From positions 1 to 64,000 of the forward strand of contig NZ_VYKL01000019.1 of assembly GCF_008710145.1 (NCBI RefSeq): a stretch of DNA of 64,000 nucleotides, given 5' to 3'. Below, piece after piece: positions 44,167-54,061 of the stretch. Positions within the stretch are counted from its first letter, which is position 1. The number at the start of each line of letters is the position of its first letter. The stretch comes from Niallia endozanthoxylica (lineage in GTDB: Bacteria; Bacillota; Bacilli; Bacillales; Cytobacillaceae). The notes below the pieces were generated by a model that did no database searches, was not told the origin of the DNA, and was given only the letters and a program-made list of their open reading frames with translations. The position numbers and the translations under genes are program-made.

Positions 44167-45216
44167 CTATCGCTTAACAGTAATCAGTTTTTCTTGTTTT
44201 TCGATAACTTCCCCGATAATCCAGGAATCTTGGCCTGCTTCTTTCAAAGCTTGGACATATTTTTCCGCATCTTCAGCGTTTATGGATATTAACAACCCGC
44301 CGGATGTAATCGCGTCACAAAGAATCATTTGTTCTTCAGGATGAATATCCTGATAGTCCACATCCTTTTCAAGCCACTTATGATTGGACTTCGAACCGCC
44401 TGGAACCACGCCATCCTTTGCTAATTGTACGGTTCCATCAAGGATAGGGACTTTATGATAGTGGATCACAAGCGTCACATTGCTTCCGGAGGCCATTTCA
44501 CTGCCATGTCCTAATAGACCGAATCCGGTCACATCTGTAACCGCACTTGGTGTAAAATCACTAAGTACTTCAGCCGCACGTTTATTTAACATGGCCATTG
44601 TTTCTGTTACGATTTTTTCCTGTTCTTGCGTGACCGCACCGCGTTTAATTCCGGTTGTAAGAATTCCAACTCCAATCGGCTTCGTTAGGACTAGGACTTC
44701 TCCTGGTTTTGCGCCGACGTTTTTCCAAAACTTATCTGGATGGACAATTCCTGTTACAGATAAACCGTATTTTGGCTCCTGATCATCTATGGAATGGCCG
44801 CCAACTAAGACAGCGCCAGCCTCTTTTACTTTATCATTTCCGCCGCGTAAAATTTCTGCCAGCATTTCGCCGCCCAGTTTTTTCACAGGATAACCAACCA
44901 TGTTTAATACGGTTTTTGGTTTGCCGCCCATGGCATAGACATCGCTTAGGGCATTGGCCGCTGCTATTTGACCAAACATATATGGATCGTCAACCACAGG
45001 AGTAAAGTAGTCAATCGTTTGTATTAATGCAATCGAATCTGTCAGTTGATATACACCTGCATCATCAGATGTTTCGCGTCCGACTAGTAACTCGGGTACT
45101 TGCTCTTGTTCAGGTAATAAGCGCAAAACTTGCGCTAAGTCCTCAGGACCAATTTTGCAGCCTCAGCCGGCTTTTGTTGATAATGAAGTAAGACGAATTT
45201 TTTCTTGCTCACTCAC
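44167..45216 (-). CDS. selD: Selenophosphate synthetase, itself a selenoprotein
   Basis: 349 residues if the in-frame TGA at 45163-45165 (codon 18) is read as selenocysteine. GTG start at 45216 follows GGAGGTGAG. The N-terminus reads STKAG-U-GCK, the active-site loop where Escherichia coli SelD has Cys17 and Lys20. The ATP-binding AIR-synthase fold follows: DDAGVYQL, TIDYFTPVVDDPYMFG, NALSDVYAMGG, VTDVTGFGLLGH. It makes selenophosphate from selenide and ATP. A conventional caller would start at 45126 and lose the active site. It is divergent from selA. Confidence 0.95.
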
Positions 45217-45428
45217 AGGGCTCACCTCCAACCCTCAGTATACAAGTTTTTTGTTTTGAATGCACATGATTATGACGAATAAGAATCAAAAGTAGAAAAG
45301 TGAGATTTCATTATATTTATATCACTGGATCTATATGAGAGTTCACTGTGTGTATGAGATTAGATGAGGTGAAAAATGCTATAATAATAAGGTTGCATCG
45401 AAGTACTTAGGTTTTGGAGGAATCTCTT

Positions 45429-46838
45429 ATGAAACATTTATTAAAAGCATTGCCCCCCGTTCACGAACTGCAAAAAAGTGAGCGGTTTACTCTGTTTATG
45501 GACCAATTTGGGATTGATCAATTGAATTTAACAGCTATATTATCAACTGTATTAAATGAAATCAGACAGTTCATTTTGAATAATGAATGGGCCGGTCCTG
45601 AGCCAGGTAATGAACTTTTTTTGGAAGAAATTTTTTCGAGAATGGAGCAAAGCATCCATCGTCAATATAGTTACACATTAAAAAATGTGATTAATGCGAC
45701 TGGAACGATTTTACATACAAACTTAGGGAGGGCTAGGCTAAGCGAACAAGCTGTACAGCATGTTATGGAAGTTGCAAGGCGGTATTCAAACTTAGAATAT
45801 AAGCTAAATGAAGGAGAACGTGGGTCGAGACATACCCATGTAGAGGAGCTTATTAAGAAAATAACCGGTGCAGAAGCCGCGATGGTTGTGAATAATAATG
45901 CTGCGGCTGTATATATCATCTTACGTGCGTTGGCCAATGAAAAAGAAGTGATTGTATCAAGAGGTCAGCTCGTTGAAATTGGCGGTTCCTTCCGGATTTC
46001 TTCTATTATGGAAGAAAGTGGTGCTCGGCTTGTTGAGGTTGGGACAACCAATAAAACGCATTTATATGATTATGAACGGGCGTTGAATGAAGAAACAAGG
46101 ATGATATTAAAAGTACATACGAGTAATTTTAAAATCATGGGATTTACTGAATCAGTAGATACCGTGGAATTAGCAGAGCTTTCTGGCAAACATGAACAGG
46201 TGATTTTTTACGAGGATCTAGGAAGCGGAGTATTATATGACTTCCGGAAGCACGGTATTGGGGATGAGCCAGTTGTCAGTGAAGTGTTAAAGATGGGGGC
46301 GGATCTTGTTTCCTTCAGCGGTGACAAATTGCTTGGAGGACCTCAGGCCGGCATCATTGCAGGAAAAAAAGAACTCATTGATCAATTGAAAAAACATCAG
46401 CTTGCCCGCGTATTGCGGGTCGATAAAATGACACTTGCCGCATTAGAAGGCACGTTGATGCATTACGCAAAAGGAAAAGAAGAGCTGACAAACATTCCTG
46501 TTGTTCGAGATTTATTAGTCAGTAAAGAAGAATTAAAGCAGCGAACAGAAGCTTTTGTAAAAAAGCTTGCAGAAGTAAGTGACTCCTATCGCTATTCGAT
46601 TATTGAGGGAACGAGCCAAGTGGGCGGGGGGACCATGCCTGAAGTGGAGCTGCCAACCTATGTAGCGGCGCTGACACATAAACAGTTTACAGCTGAAAAA
46701 GCAGCGGCGTTATTAAGAATGAAGTCAACGCCTGCCATTGTTGTCAGAATTCAAAAAGAAGAAATCCAAATTGATTTACGATCAGTTAGCGAAGAAGAAG
46801 AGGAATTACTTGTCAAAGCACTTGCAGAACTTGCATAA
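45429..46838 (+). CDS. selA: L-seryl-tRNA(Sec) selenium transferase
   Basis: 469 residues; ATG at 45429 follows TTGGAGGA, better than the TTG at 45414 which lies within the ribosome binding site. A PLP-dependent fold-type I enzyme: NATGTILHTNLGRARL near 91, VNNNAAAVYIIL near 155, DLGSG near 268, and the PLP lysine Lys300 in FSGDKLLGGPQAG. It converts Ser-tRNA(Sec) to Sec-tRNA(Sec) with selenophosphate. selB normally follows; here a terminator and an IS-like element do instead. Confidence 0.95.
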   Translation: MKHLLKALPPVHELQKSERFTLFMDQFGIDQLNLTAILSTVLNEIRQFILNNEWAGPEPGNELFLEEIFSRMEQSIHRQYSYTLKNVINATGTILHTNLGRARLSEQAVQHVMEVARRYSNLEYKLNEGERGSRHTHVEELIKKITGAEAAMVVNNNAAAVYIILRALANEKEVIVSRGQLVEIGGSFRISSIMEESGARLVEVGTTNKTHLYDYERALNEETRMILKVHTSNFKIMGFTESVDTVELAELSGKHEQVIFYEDLGSGVLYDFRKHGIGDEPVVSEVLKMGADLVSFSGDKLLGGPQAGIIAGKKELIDQLKKHQLARVLRVDKMTLAALEGTLMHYAKGKEELTNIPVVRDLLVSKEELKQRTEAFVKKLAEVSDSYRYSIIEGTSQVGGGTMPEVELPTYVAALTHKQFTAEKAAALLRMKSTPAIVVRIQKEEIQIDLRSVSEEEEELLVKALAELA

Positions 46839-46857
46839 ATTATGGTGGGGTTAAGAT

Positions 46858-46898
46858 AAAGGTGTTGGATATCTGTGAGGAGATTAACACCTTTTTTA
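46858..46898 (+). terminator. rho-independent terminator after selA
   Basis: AAAGGTGTT and AACACCTTT pair around a long loop, followed by TTT. It closes selA as a single-gene unit. Confidence 0.75.
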
Positions 46899-46972
46899 TG
46901 GAAATAAAGGAAAACAGTGTCTGAGGAAAGAATAAATTATTATCCTATATCGTTCTTTCAGAGGTGAGAGAG

Positions 46973-48897
46973 TTGGCTGGATTTCCTTTTGAACTACTCC
47001 ACCTTAATTTTTTAACGAAAATTTGAAGATGGAGATTCCTGCGAACACCGAAGTATCCTTCAGTTTTTTAGCAGGCTATCCCCGTCGCACCGACGGTTGG
47101 CAGTACCAGTGGCGTGAGCCTCCTGCAAGTGTTGCAAACTTGTACGTTGGACTCGCCACGCACCCTACTTTAGCTTGGTTTTCGCAACTTCGGTGTGCGT
47201 GGAGGCGAATGGTGCTTGGATATTTTACAGTGCGAAGCCTTTCTCGCACTAACCCCATATATCCAGTTTTCAAAGAACAACTTACGAGTATAGTATAGTA
47301 CACTTGTTCGGATTATTCAACAATGTTGGCTAAAGCCAACCGACATTCATCTCCCGCCTACTCACTGGGCTTCGCCCTTCACGTTCCTTGAGGTGGGAGT
47401 CTTCTGTCGGAATACGATAAAAACTATGACGGAATTGGTTTAACCGAGTTAGTTAGAAAACGGGAAGTAACAGCAGGTGAGGTCATAGAAGCTGCTATTG
47501 AGGAAATCGATAAGAAAAATCATGAATTAAACGCTGTGATTAATAAAATGTATGACCAGGCAAGGGAGAAGGCGAATCGACTAGATTCCTCCGGTGCATT
47601 TTCCGGTGTACCGATATTGTTAAAGGATATTGCTCAAGAAATAAAAGGGGGATCCTATTACGAGCGGGTCTAAAGCTTATTGTCATTATAAAGCAGCAGA
47701 GGATTCAGAGTTAGTAGAAAGAATGAGGAAAACAGGAACCATTTTTATTGGACAAACGAATATTCCCGAGCTTGCTTTAATGGGAATAACTGAACCTTCT
47801 TTATACGGTCCTTCAAGAAATCCTTGGAATCTGAATTATACTCCTGGAGGTTCAAGTGGAGGGTCAGCAGCTGCTGTTGCTTCTGGCATGGTTCCAATTG
47901 CCGGAGCCAATGATGGAGGGGGTTCCATTCGTATCCCTGCTGCCTTTACCGGTCTTTTTGGATTAAAGCCGACAAGGGGAAGAACACCAGTTGGTAAGAA
48001 AGAAGGAAGACATTGGCAAGGGGCAGCAGTTGATCATGTGTTGACCCGCTCTGTACGTGACAGTGCCCTTATGCTTGATTGGATTAAAGGTTATGAGAGA
48101 GGTGCTGCTTTTCACGCTGGTCCATTTGAAGCAAACTATTGTGAAGCTGTCAAAGAGCCATTTACCCAACCACTTAAGATTGCTTTTTCAACCATTTCTC
48201 CGATTGGTACAGAAGTAGACCCTGAATGTAGAGAAGCAGTCTATAAGGCAGTAACATGCTTGGAGTCCTTGGGTCATATTGTGGAAGAAAAGAATGCTCC
48301 TGTAGACGGAAAGAAAATAGCAAACAGTTTCATGACCTTGTATTTTGGGGAAGTAGCTGCTTCTCTGAAGGATATGGAAGCACTGCTCGGAAGAAAAATA
48401 AAAATTGGCGACGTGGAACCGTCCACCTATATTCTTGGTTTACTTGGTAAGGCAATCACAGCAGAGGGCTTTGTCCTAAGTATAAGAGAATGGGATAAAG
48501 CTGCCAATCAGATGGAAGCATTTCATGATACTTATGATTTTTACATAACGCCTACTACAGCTTATCCTCCTTCAAAAATCGGTGAGCTTGATATGAATTC
48601 GTTCGAAAATTATTTAATTCATATTGTTGGAACATTCCATTTACAAAAGGCGGTGAAAAAGTTAGGAATTATTGATCAAATGGTCGAAAATAACTTAAAA
48701 CGAACGCCTTTACCCAATTGGCTAATTTAACTGGACAGCCGGCAATGAGCGTCCCTCTGCATATGACAAAAGAAGGATTGCCTGTTGGAGTCCAATTTAT
48801 GTCGGCAAAAGGAAGGGAGGATTTATTATTTCAAATGGCCGGATTGTTGGAAGAAACAGATGATTGGATTGATGTAAAAAAGAATGGAATTTATTAA
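46973..48897 (+). pseudogene. Amidase (amidase-signature family), interrupted by an element and two frameshifts
   Basis: TTG at 46973 with GAGGTGAGAG begins LAGFPFE. A 419-bp element follows, after which the gene resumes as YDKNYDGIGLTELV at 47413. A frameshift near 47655 and another near 48715 break it further. The long middle frame shows the amidase signature Gly/Ser-rich TPGGSSGGSAAAVASG and catalytic Ser region ANDGGGSIRIPAA; the end reads [20 protein letters not shown]. The family hydrolyses amides via Ser-cisSer-Lys. It is not functional as it stands. Confidence 0.85.
46994..47412 (-). mobile_element. IS200/IS605-type element without tnpA/tnpB, with omega-RNA-like right end
   Basis: 419 bp (ends ambiguous by the shared GAA). 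On the minus strand it starts with a hairpin CTCCCACCT/AGGCGGGAG enclosing GGGC-gaa-GCCC and ends with the GC-rich, folded segment typical of the 3' end of TnpB elements in Bacillaceae (GGGGATAGCCTGCTAAAAAA, CGGTGTTCGCAGGAATC, then GGTGGAGTAG). No reading frame for a transposase remains. It sits at codon 7 of an amidase gene, and its removal restores the frame. Non-autonomous (MITE-like) copy. Family call from memory of related ends. Confidence 0.55.
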
Positions 48898-48914
48898 TAG
48901 GCGGGAGATAACGT

Positions 48915-48950
48915 ATGTAGACTACAGTATGTATCACTGTAGTCTACATG
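48915..48950 (+). terminator. Perfect 14-bp hairpin after the amidase pseudogene
   Basis: ATGTAGACTACAGT and ACTGTAGTCTACAT pair perfectly around ATGTATC. A weak T-rich tail follows further on. Probably a terminator serving the amidase and the convergent sspP gene. Confidence 0.65.
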
Positions 48951-48969
48951 AATTTTAGTCTGTTTTTCT

Positions 48970-49110
48970 TTACATATCATGATGTGACTTGCTTTTTTGT
49001 CTCGTATGGTTGCGATTTTTTACTTTGTGTGATCCGCTTAATGGTTCAGGCTGACCTGAAGTTTTTGGCTGATTTCTGCGCATATCTTTCCCGTCGTTTT
49101 TGTTTACCAT
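48970..49110 (-). CDS. sspP: Small acid-soluble spore protein P
   Basis: 46 residues, ATG after GAGGAGGG. Reads [18 protein letters not shown], then [20 protein letters not shown] and HHDM, matching the SspP/CotL family closely. It is made in the forespore late in sporulation. The sspP-sspO-citB order equals that of Bacillus subtilis, except that a DUF2524 gene lies between the two ssp genes here. Confidence 0.9.
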   Translation of the reverse strand: MVNKNDGKDMRRNQPKTSGQPEPLSGSHKVKNRNHTRQKSKSHHDM

Positions 49111-49225
49111 TTGTCATCCCTCCTCATTTATTAGGATAGGAAATTGAACCGATTTTATGCTGAATATTTTACTTCATGTTTGCACAATTTAACGGTACAT
49201 ACTGGGCAAAGGAGGGATTATTTAT

Positions 49226-49486
49226 ATGCCGTATCACAAAGATAAGCAGCAGGCGTTTCAAGCTGCTCAGCAAGGTGTTGAACATGCACAAGAGGCCTAT
49301 TTTGACATTGTTCAAGATTCAGCCAGCTATGGGAGTCAGTTAAAGCATTTGCAGAAGGAAGTCAATGAAGCCTATCAGCAAATTGAGAATGCAATGGAAG
49401 TCGCTTCCGAACACCAGCGAGTGCAGCTGGAAAGATTTCAAAATGATCTTCGAAGCATGGTAGATGAAGTAAACGGAACATTGTAA
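49226..49486 (+). CDS. DUF2524 (YtzC-like) protein
   Basis: 86 residues, ATG after AAGGAGGG. Entirely helical: MPYHKDKQQAFQAAQQGVEH to FQNDLRSMVDEVNGTL. It resembles the YtzC family of Bacillus, a short coiled-coil protein of unknown function. It is inserted between sspP and sspO and convergent with sspO across a shared terminator. Confidence 0.75.
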   Translation: MPYHKDKQQAFQAAQQGVEHAQEAYFDIVQDSASYGSQLKHLQKEVNEAYQQIENAMEVASEHQRVQLERFQNDLRSMVDEVNGTL

Positions 49487-49491
49487 TCATA

Positions 49492-49520
49492 ACAAAAACC
49501 CCCATATTGGGGGTTTTTGT
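49492..49520. terminator. Bidirectional terminator between the DUF2524 gene and sspO
   Basis: CAAAAACCCCC and GGGGGTTTTTG pair around ATAT(T), a strong symmetrical hairpin with A and T arms. Confidence 0.9.
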
Positions 49521-49669
49521 TATTGATTTTTCTTTCGCTTTTTATTATTCATTTTTTGCGCTTCTGTCAACGGTTCATTAGAAAATTCCTCATTGAATCC
49601 AGTTCCTTTCCCTTGTGCACTAGCGGCATTTGCACCGGGAATGATATGATTTGCTCTTCTCTTTGCCAT
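49520..49669 (-). CDS. sspO: Small acid-soluble spore protein O
   Basis: 49 residues, ATG after TGGAGGTG. Reads [20 protein letters not shown], then [15 protein letters not shown] and KKRKKNQ, a clear SspO/CotK. Divergent from acnA, as in Bacillus subtilis where sspO and citB are neighbours. Forespore-specific expression is expected from the family. Confidence 0.93.
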   Translation of the reverse strand: MAKRRANHIIPGANAASAQGKGTGFNEEFSNEPLTEAQKMNNKKRKKNQ

Positions 49670-49890
49670 TTGTCTTCACCTCCATATTTTATTATTATTC
49701 CTGCGTTTTTTGTCGTTATTCAGTTGGGAAAATTCCATTTAACATACAAAACAAGACAAATTTAGATTTTATTGATAAATCCTAATAGTAAATAATATTT
49801 TATGAAAAAAATAAGTTTATATGATGAAAAACATCACATTCTTGTTATTTACTTATGCGAATGCTTATATTAAAATAAAAAATGTTAGAG

Positions 49891-49951
49891 AAGTTTGGGA
49901 CAAAATAAAAAATTCAAACTTTTCGACAAATATGCGAAAATTGTTTATGAT
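49891..49951 (+). promoter_or_regulatory. acnA promoter with upstream dyad
   Basis: TCGACA (49923-49928), 17-base spacer, TATGAT (49946-49951) make a SigA-type promoter. Just upstream AAGTTTG (49891-49897) and CAAACTT (49915-49921) form a perfect inverted repeat, a candidate operator. In Bacillus subtilis citB is controlled by CcpC and CodY; whether this dyad is either site is not shown. Confidence 0.6.
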
Positions 49952-49989
49952 AATAACGAACATGATTTTAAAAGAGGGGGAAATACATA

Positions 49990-52695
49990 ATGTCAACTAA
50001 TGATGTTTTTCAGTCCCGTAAGTCATTTGAATTAGACGGGAAGCGTTATAATTATTATGATTTAGCCGCGTTAGAACAAGCTGGAATAGGTAATGTATCT
50101 AAGTTGCCTTATTCTATTAAAGTATTATTAGAATCTGTCCTTCGCCAGTATGATGGACGTGTGATCACAAAAGAGCATGTTGAGAATTTAGCTAAATGGG
50201 GAACGGATGAAGTTAAAGAAATTGATGTTCCATTTAAACCTTCACGTGTAATCCTTCAAGACTTTACAGGTGTACCTGCTGTTGTTGACCTTGCATCACT
50301 TCGTAAGGCTATGGCAGATTTAGGCGGCGACCCAGATAAAATCAATCCGCTTAAACCAGTTGATCTTGTTATCGACCACTCTGTACAAGTAGATAAATAC
50401 GGAACTCAAGAAGCTTTAGGACTTAACATGGAGTTAGAATTTGAACGTAATACAGAGCGTTACCAATTCCTAAGTTGGGCTCAAAAAGCATTCAATAACT
50501 ATCGTGCGGTTCCGCCGGCAACTGGTATTGTACACCAAGTTAACTTAGAATATCTTGCTAACGTTGTACACGCAGTTGAAAATGAAGACGGAGAATTTGA
50601 AGCATTCCCTGATACACTAGTAGGTACGGATTCTCATACTACTATGATTAATGGTATCGGTGTACTTGGATGGGGTGTAGGTGGTATTGAAGCAGAAGCA
50701 GGAATGCTTGGCCAGCCTTCATACTTCCCAGTTCCTGAAGTAGTAGGGGTTAAGCTAGTTGGAGAACTTCCAGACGGCGCAACTGCTACTGACCTTGCTT
50801 TAAAAGTAACACAAGTTCTACGTAGCCATGGTGTTGTAGGAAAATTCGTAGAGTTCTTCGGACCTGGTGTACCTGCATTACCACTTGCAGACCGTGCTAC
50901 AATTGCTAACATGGCGCCTGAATATGGTGCAACTTGCGGATTCTTCCCAGTTGATGGTGAATCTTTAGAGTACATGCGCTTATCTGGACGTTCAGAAGAG
51001 CAAATTAACATTGTTGAAACATACTGCAAAGAAAACGGATTATTCTTTGATCCAGCTTTAGAGCCAGTATATACAAACGTTGTTGAAATTAACTTAGCTG
51101 AAATCGAAGCAAATCTTTCTGGTCCTAAGCGTCCACAAGATTTAATTCCACTTTCACAAATGAAGAAAGAATTTAACAAAGCCATTACTGCTCCTCAAGG
51201 AAACCAAGGTTTCGGATTTAATGAGGATGAGATTAACAAAGAAGCAGTTGTTAATTTTGCTAACGGCGATCAAGTAACAATGAAAACAGGAGCAATCGCA
51301 ATTGCCGCTATCACAAGCTGTACAAATACATCAAATCCATATGTATTAGTAGGTGCAGGATTAGTAGCAAAGAAAGCGGTTGAACTTGGTCTAGAAGTGC
51401 CTAAATTTGTAAAAACTTCATTAGCACCAGGATCAAAAGTTGTTACTGGATATTTACGTGATTCAGGTTTACTTCCATATTTAGAAAAGCTTGGCTTTAA
51501 CACAGTTGGATATGGCTGTACAACATGTATCGGTAACTCAGGTCCGTTATTAGATGAAATTGAAAAAGCAGTTGCAGACAGCGATTTACTTGTTACATCT
51601 GTTCTTTCTGGTAATCGTAACTTTGAAGGCCGTATCCATCCGCTTGTAAAAGCTAACTACTTGGCTTCACCGCCGCTTGTTGTTGCTTATGCATTAGCAG
51701 GTACTGTTGATATCGATCTTCAAAATGAATCACTAGGTAAAGATAAAGATGGAAACGATGTATTCTTCAAGGATATTTGGCCAACAACTGCTGAAATCAA
51801 TGAAGTGGTTAAACAAACAGTTACACCGGAATTATTCCGTGCTGAGTATGCGAACGTATTTGGTGATAATGCTCTATGGAACAAAATCCAAACAAGCAAT
51901 GATGCACTTTATACATTTGATGATAAATCAACTTATATCCAAAACCCACCGTTCTTTGAAGGCTTAAAGCCTGATCCAGACGAAGTAAAACCATTAGGTG
52001 GTTTACGCGTTGTTGGTAAGTTCGGCGATTCTGTAACGACTGACCATATTTCTCCAGCAGGTGCGATTGGAATTAACACACCAGCAGGTAAATATTTACG
52101 TGAAAACGGTGTAGAGCCACGTGATTTCAACTCTTATGGTTCTCGTCGTGGTAACCATGAAGTAATGATGCGCGGTACGTTTGCTAATATCCGTATTCGC
52201 AACCAAATCGCTCCTGGTACAGAAGGTGGATTCACAACTTACTGGCCAACTGGTGAAGTAACATCTATTTATGATGCTTGCATGAAGTATAAAGAAGATG
52301 GAACAGGTCTAGTTGTTCTTGCTGGTAAAGATTATGGAATGGGATCTTCTCGTGACTGGGCAGCAAAAGGTACAAACTTACTTGGAATCAAGACAGTTAT
52401 TGCTGAAAGCTATGAGCGTATTCACCGTTCTAACCTTGTTCTTATGGGAGTTCTTCCATTACAATTCAAGGATGGAGAAAGTGCTGAAACTCTTGGTTTA
52501 ACTGGTAAAGAAGTAATCGATGTTCAAATCGATGAAAATGTTCGTCCACGCGACTTACTGAAAGTAACAGCTACTGATGAAGCAGGCAACAAGAAAGAAT
52601 TCGAAGTACTTGTTCGTTTTGATTCAGAAGTAGAAATTGATTACTACCGTCACGGCGGAATTCTGCAAATGGTTCTTCGTGAAAAATTAAAATAA
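49990..52695 (+). CDS. acnA: Aconitate hydratase
   Basis: 901 residues, ATG after AGAGGGGG. Full-length AcnA/CitB of the IRP1 type. The [4Fe-4S] ligands are Cys444 (SCTNTSNP) and Cys510 and Cys513 ([11 protein letters not shown]). Substrate-binding segments [20 protein letters not shown] and [10 protein letters not shown], and the C-terminal swivel domain with [10 protein letters not shown] are all present. It interconverts citrate and isocitrate in the TCA cycle; the apo form can bind RNA in the family. Flanked by sspO and a yneN-like gene as in Bacillus subtilis. Confidence 0.97.
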   Translation: MSTNDVFQSRKSFELDGKRYNYYDLAALEQAGIGNVSKLPYSIKVLLESVLRQYDGRVITKEHVENLAKWGTDEVKEIDVPFKPSRVILQDFTGVPAVVDLASLRKAMADLGGDPDKINPLKPVDLVIDHSVQVDKYGTQEALGLNMELEFERNTERYQFLSWAQKAFNNYRAVPPATGIVHQVNLEYLANVVHAVENEDGEFEAFPDTLVGTDSHTTMINGIGVLGWGVGGIEAEAGMLGQPSYFPVPEVVGVKLVGELPDGATATDLALKVTQVLRSHGVVGKFVEFFGPGVPALPLADRATIANMAPEYGATCGFFPVDGESLEYMRLSGRSEEQINIVETYCKENGLFFDPALEPVYTNVVEINLAEIEANLSGPKRPQDLIPLSQMKKEFNKAITAPQGNQGFGFNEDEINKEAVVNFANGDQVTMKTGAIAIAAITSCTNTSNPYVLVGAGLVAKKAVELGLEVPKFVKTSLAPGSKVVTGYLRDSGLLPYLEKLGFNTVGYGCTTCIGNSGPLLDEIEKAVADSDLLVTSVLSGNRNFEGRIHPLVKANYLASPPLVVAYALAGTVDIDLQNESLGKDKDGNDVFFKDIWPTTAEINEVVKQTVTPELFRAEYANVFGDNALWNKIQTSNDALYTFDDKSTYIQNPPFFEGLKPDPDEVKPLGGLRVVGKFGDSVTTDHISPAGAIGINTPAGKYLRENGVEPRDFNSYGSRRGNHEVMMRGTFANIRIRNQIAPGTEGGFTTYWPTGEVTSIYDACMKYKEDGTGLVVLAGKDYGMGSSRDWAAKGTNLLGIKTVIAESYERIHRSNLVLMGVLPLQFKDGESAETLGLTGKEVIDVQIDENVRPRDLLKVTATDEAGNKKEFEVLVRFDSEVEIDYYRHGGILQMVLREKLK

Positions 52696-52705
52696 GAATC
52701 TTTTG

Positions 52706-52740
52706 AAACACCATACAAGTTTATTGTATGGTGTTTTATT
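52706..52740 (+). terminator. rho-independent terminator after acnA
   Basis: AACACCATACA and TGTATGGTGTT pair around AGTTTAT, followed by TTATTT. Confidence 0.88.
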
Positions 52741-52826
52741 TGATATAGAGAAATAATAATTTCATAATTCTACTATTTTAGGTTACAATATACATAATAA
52801 TGGCTGGAAAACAAGGGGGATTTTTC

Positions 52827-53336
52827 ATGGTTAAAAAGGTTGCTGTAGCTGTTCTATTGCTTGCAATGATGACCGTTGCGATTGTGCAGGCAATGGAACA
52901 AGAAGAAAAGCCGGACAACCTTCCAGGGTTAAAAATCGGTGGTAAGGCACCAGATTTTGAATTGAAGAATTTAGCTGGAGAAACGGTCAAACTATCTGAT
53001 TTTCAAGGAAAAAAAGTACTGTTAAACTTCTGGGCGACATGGTGCCCGCCTTGTAAAGAAGAAATGCCGGATATGGAAAAGTTTTATCAATCTGCTGGAG
53101 AAGATGTGGTCATCCTTGCTGTCAATATAGATCCTCAATACAATGTTAGTAAATTTATATCAGAAATGGGACTAACCTTCCCCATATTATTAGATGAGAA
53201 GGATGAAGTGAATTCGCTGTATCAGGTATTAACGATACCGACCACTTATTTCATTGATGAAGAAGGGATTATTCGACATAAATATATTTCAGCTATGACA
53301 GAAGAAATTATGAAGCAATATGTGGAAGATATGTAA
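52827..53336 (+). CDS. yneN: Membrane-anchored or secreted thioredoxin-like protein (TlpA/ResA family)
   Basis: 169 residues from ATG 52827 (AAGGGGG ten bases upstream). A signal-type hydrophobic N-terminus (VAVAVLLLAMMTVAIVQA) precedes a TlpA-type domain with ATWCPPCKEEMPDME, the redox CPPC, and cis-Pro in TIPTTYFID. It reduces or exchanges disulphides outside the membrane; its target is unknown. The symbol follows the position after citB in Bacillus subtilis. Confidence 0.85.
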   Translation: MVKKVAVAVLLLAMMTVAIVQAMEQEEKPDNLPGLKIGGKAPDFELKNLAGETVKLSDFQGKKVLLNFWATWCPPCKEEMPDMEKFYQSAGEDVVILAVNIDPQYNVSKFISEMGLTFPILLDEKDEVNSLYQVLTIPTTYFIDEEGIIRHKYISAMTEEIMKQYVEDM

Positions 53337-53338
53337 GT

Positions 53339-53374
53339 GAAAAAACACTGGTTGAAAATAATCAGTGTTTTTTT
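53339..53374 (+). terminator. rho-independent terminator
   Basis: AAAAACACTG and CAGTGTTTTT pair around GTTGAAAATAAT, followed by TT. Confidence 0.88.
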
Positions 53375-53557
53375 GATGACTATTAATAAAATTTTTGAAA
53401 AATGGGTTTTTTAATAAAATAAATTTTCAGAAAATAATGTATTTTATATAAAACTTTCCGACAAAATATGCTATAATAAAACCAAGCGAAAAATGTCGAA
53501 ATCGCTCGTAAAAAGAGTAATTTTCGAAAATTTGTAATAATTAATTCGATTATTGGT

Positions 53558-53575
53558 CATAATAATCATTATAAT
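53558..53575. promoter_or_regulatory. Fur-box-like sequence before fbpB
   Basis: CATAATAATCATTATAAT is a near-palindrome resembling the Fur consensus TGATAATnATTATCA. It lies 25 bases before an FbpB-like gene, a family named for Fur-regulated basic proteins. Confidence 0.6.
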
Positions 53576-53599
53576 AGTAAATAAGGAGTGTGGAACATA

Positions 53600-53731
53600 A
53601 TGAGAAAACCAAAAAAACGTTCTTTTTCAGAACTAGTTAATGAAAATAAACTACAATTATTACGTGATCAGGCAGCAATTGAGAAAATTGAAGAAAGATT
53701 AGAAAAGAGACATTTAAGCAAGGCTGAATAG
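53600..53731 (+). CDS. FbpB-type small basic protein
   Basis: 43 residues, ATG after AAGGAGTG. Reads MRKPKKRSFSELVNENKLQL and ends ERLEKRHLSKAE, the FbpB signature. In Bacillus subtilis FbpB assists the FsrA small RNA in iron-sparing repression. The Fur-like box just upstream and the position downstream of the iron-dependent aconitase gene, a known target of iron sparing, fit well. Confidence 0.75.
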   Translation: MRKPKKRSFSELVNENKLQLLRDQAAIEKIEERLEKRHLSKAE

Positions 53732-53873
53732 AGTGTGAACAAACACAGCTAACAGTCATTACCATTTATGAAACCAGTCTTAGAGGAGATACTTTATCAT
53801 GAGGAGTAACAGCAGCAATTGAAGCGGCTGGTAATAGCATTCTCATGAAAGATTAGCTCGAGGAGGGATTCTA

Positions 53874-54017
53874 ATGGGTAACCCAAAAAAAGACAGCAAA
53901 CATCATGTACCAGAAACATTAGGTACGCAGCCACGTGGTTTTGGGGGTAATAAAGGAAAGAAAATGCAGGATACGTCTGGACAGCATGCCCAAGTAATTC
54001 AAACCAAGGGTGAATAA
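53874..54017 (+). CDS. sspN: Small acid-soluble spore protein N
   Basis: 47 residues, ATG after CGAGGAGGG. Reads [20 protein letters not shown], then [16 protein letters not shown], the SspN family. It precedes tlp as in Bacillus subtilis and is expected to be forespore-specific. A strong terminator follows. Confidence 0.9.
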   Translation: MGNPKKDSKHHVPETLGTQPRGFGGNKGKKMQDTSGQHAQVIQTKGE

Positions 54018-54021
54018 TAAA

Positions 54022-54061
54022 AATAAGAGAGAAATGCCTAATGGCATTTCTCTCTTATTTA
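54022..54061 (+). terminator. Strong rho-independent terminator after sspN
   Basis: AATAAGAGAGAAATGCC and GGCATTTCTCTCTTATT pair perfectly around TAAT, followed by T. Confidence 0.92.

Noticed and set aside
46994..47303. Protein genes inside the IS-like element (75-91 codon frames)
   Set aside because: They lie in opposite strands of a palindromic, RNA-like segment, have no ribosome binding site and no similarity to transposases.
47340..47405. T-box or riboswitch controlling the amidase
   Set aside because: The hairpin GGGC-ttc-GCCC inside CTCCCGCCT/AGGTGGGAG is better explained as the end hairpin of the inserted element; no T-box NGGTGG consensus is present.
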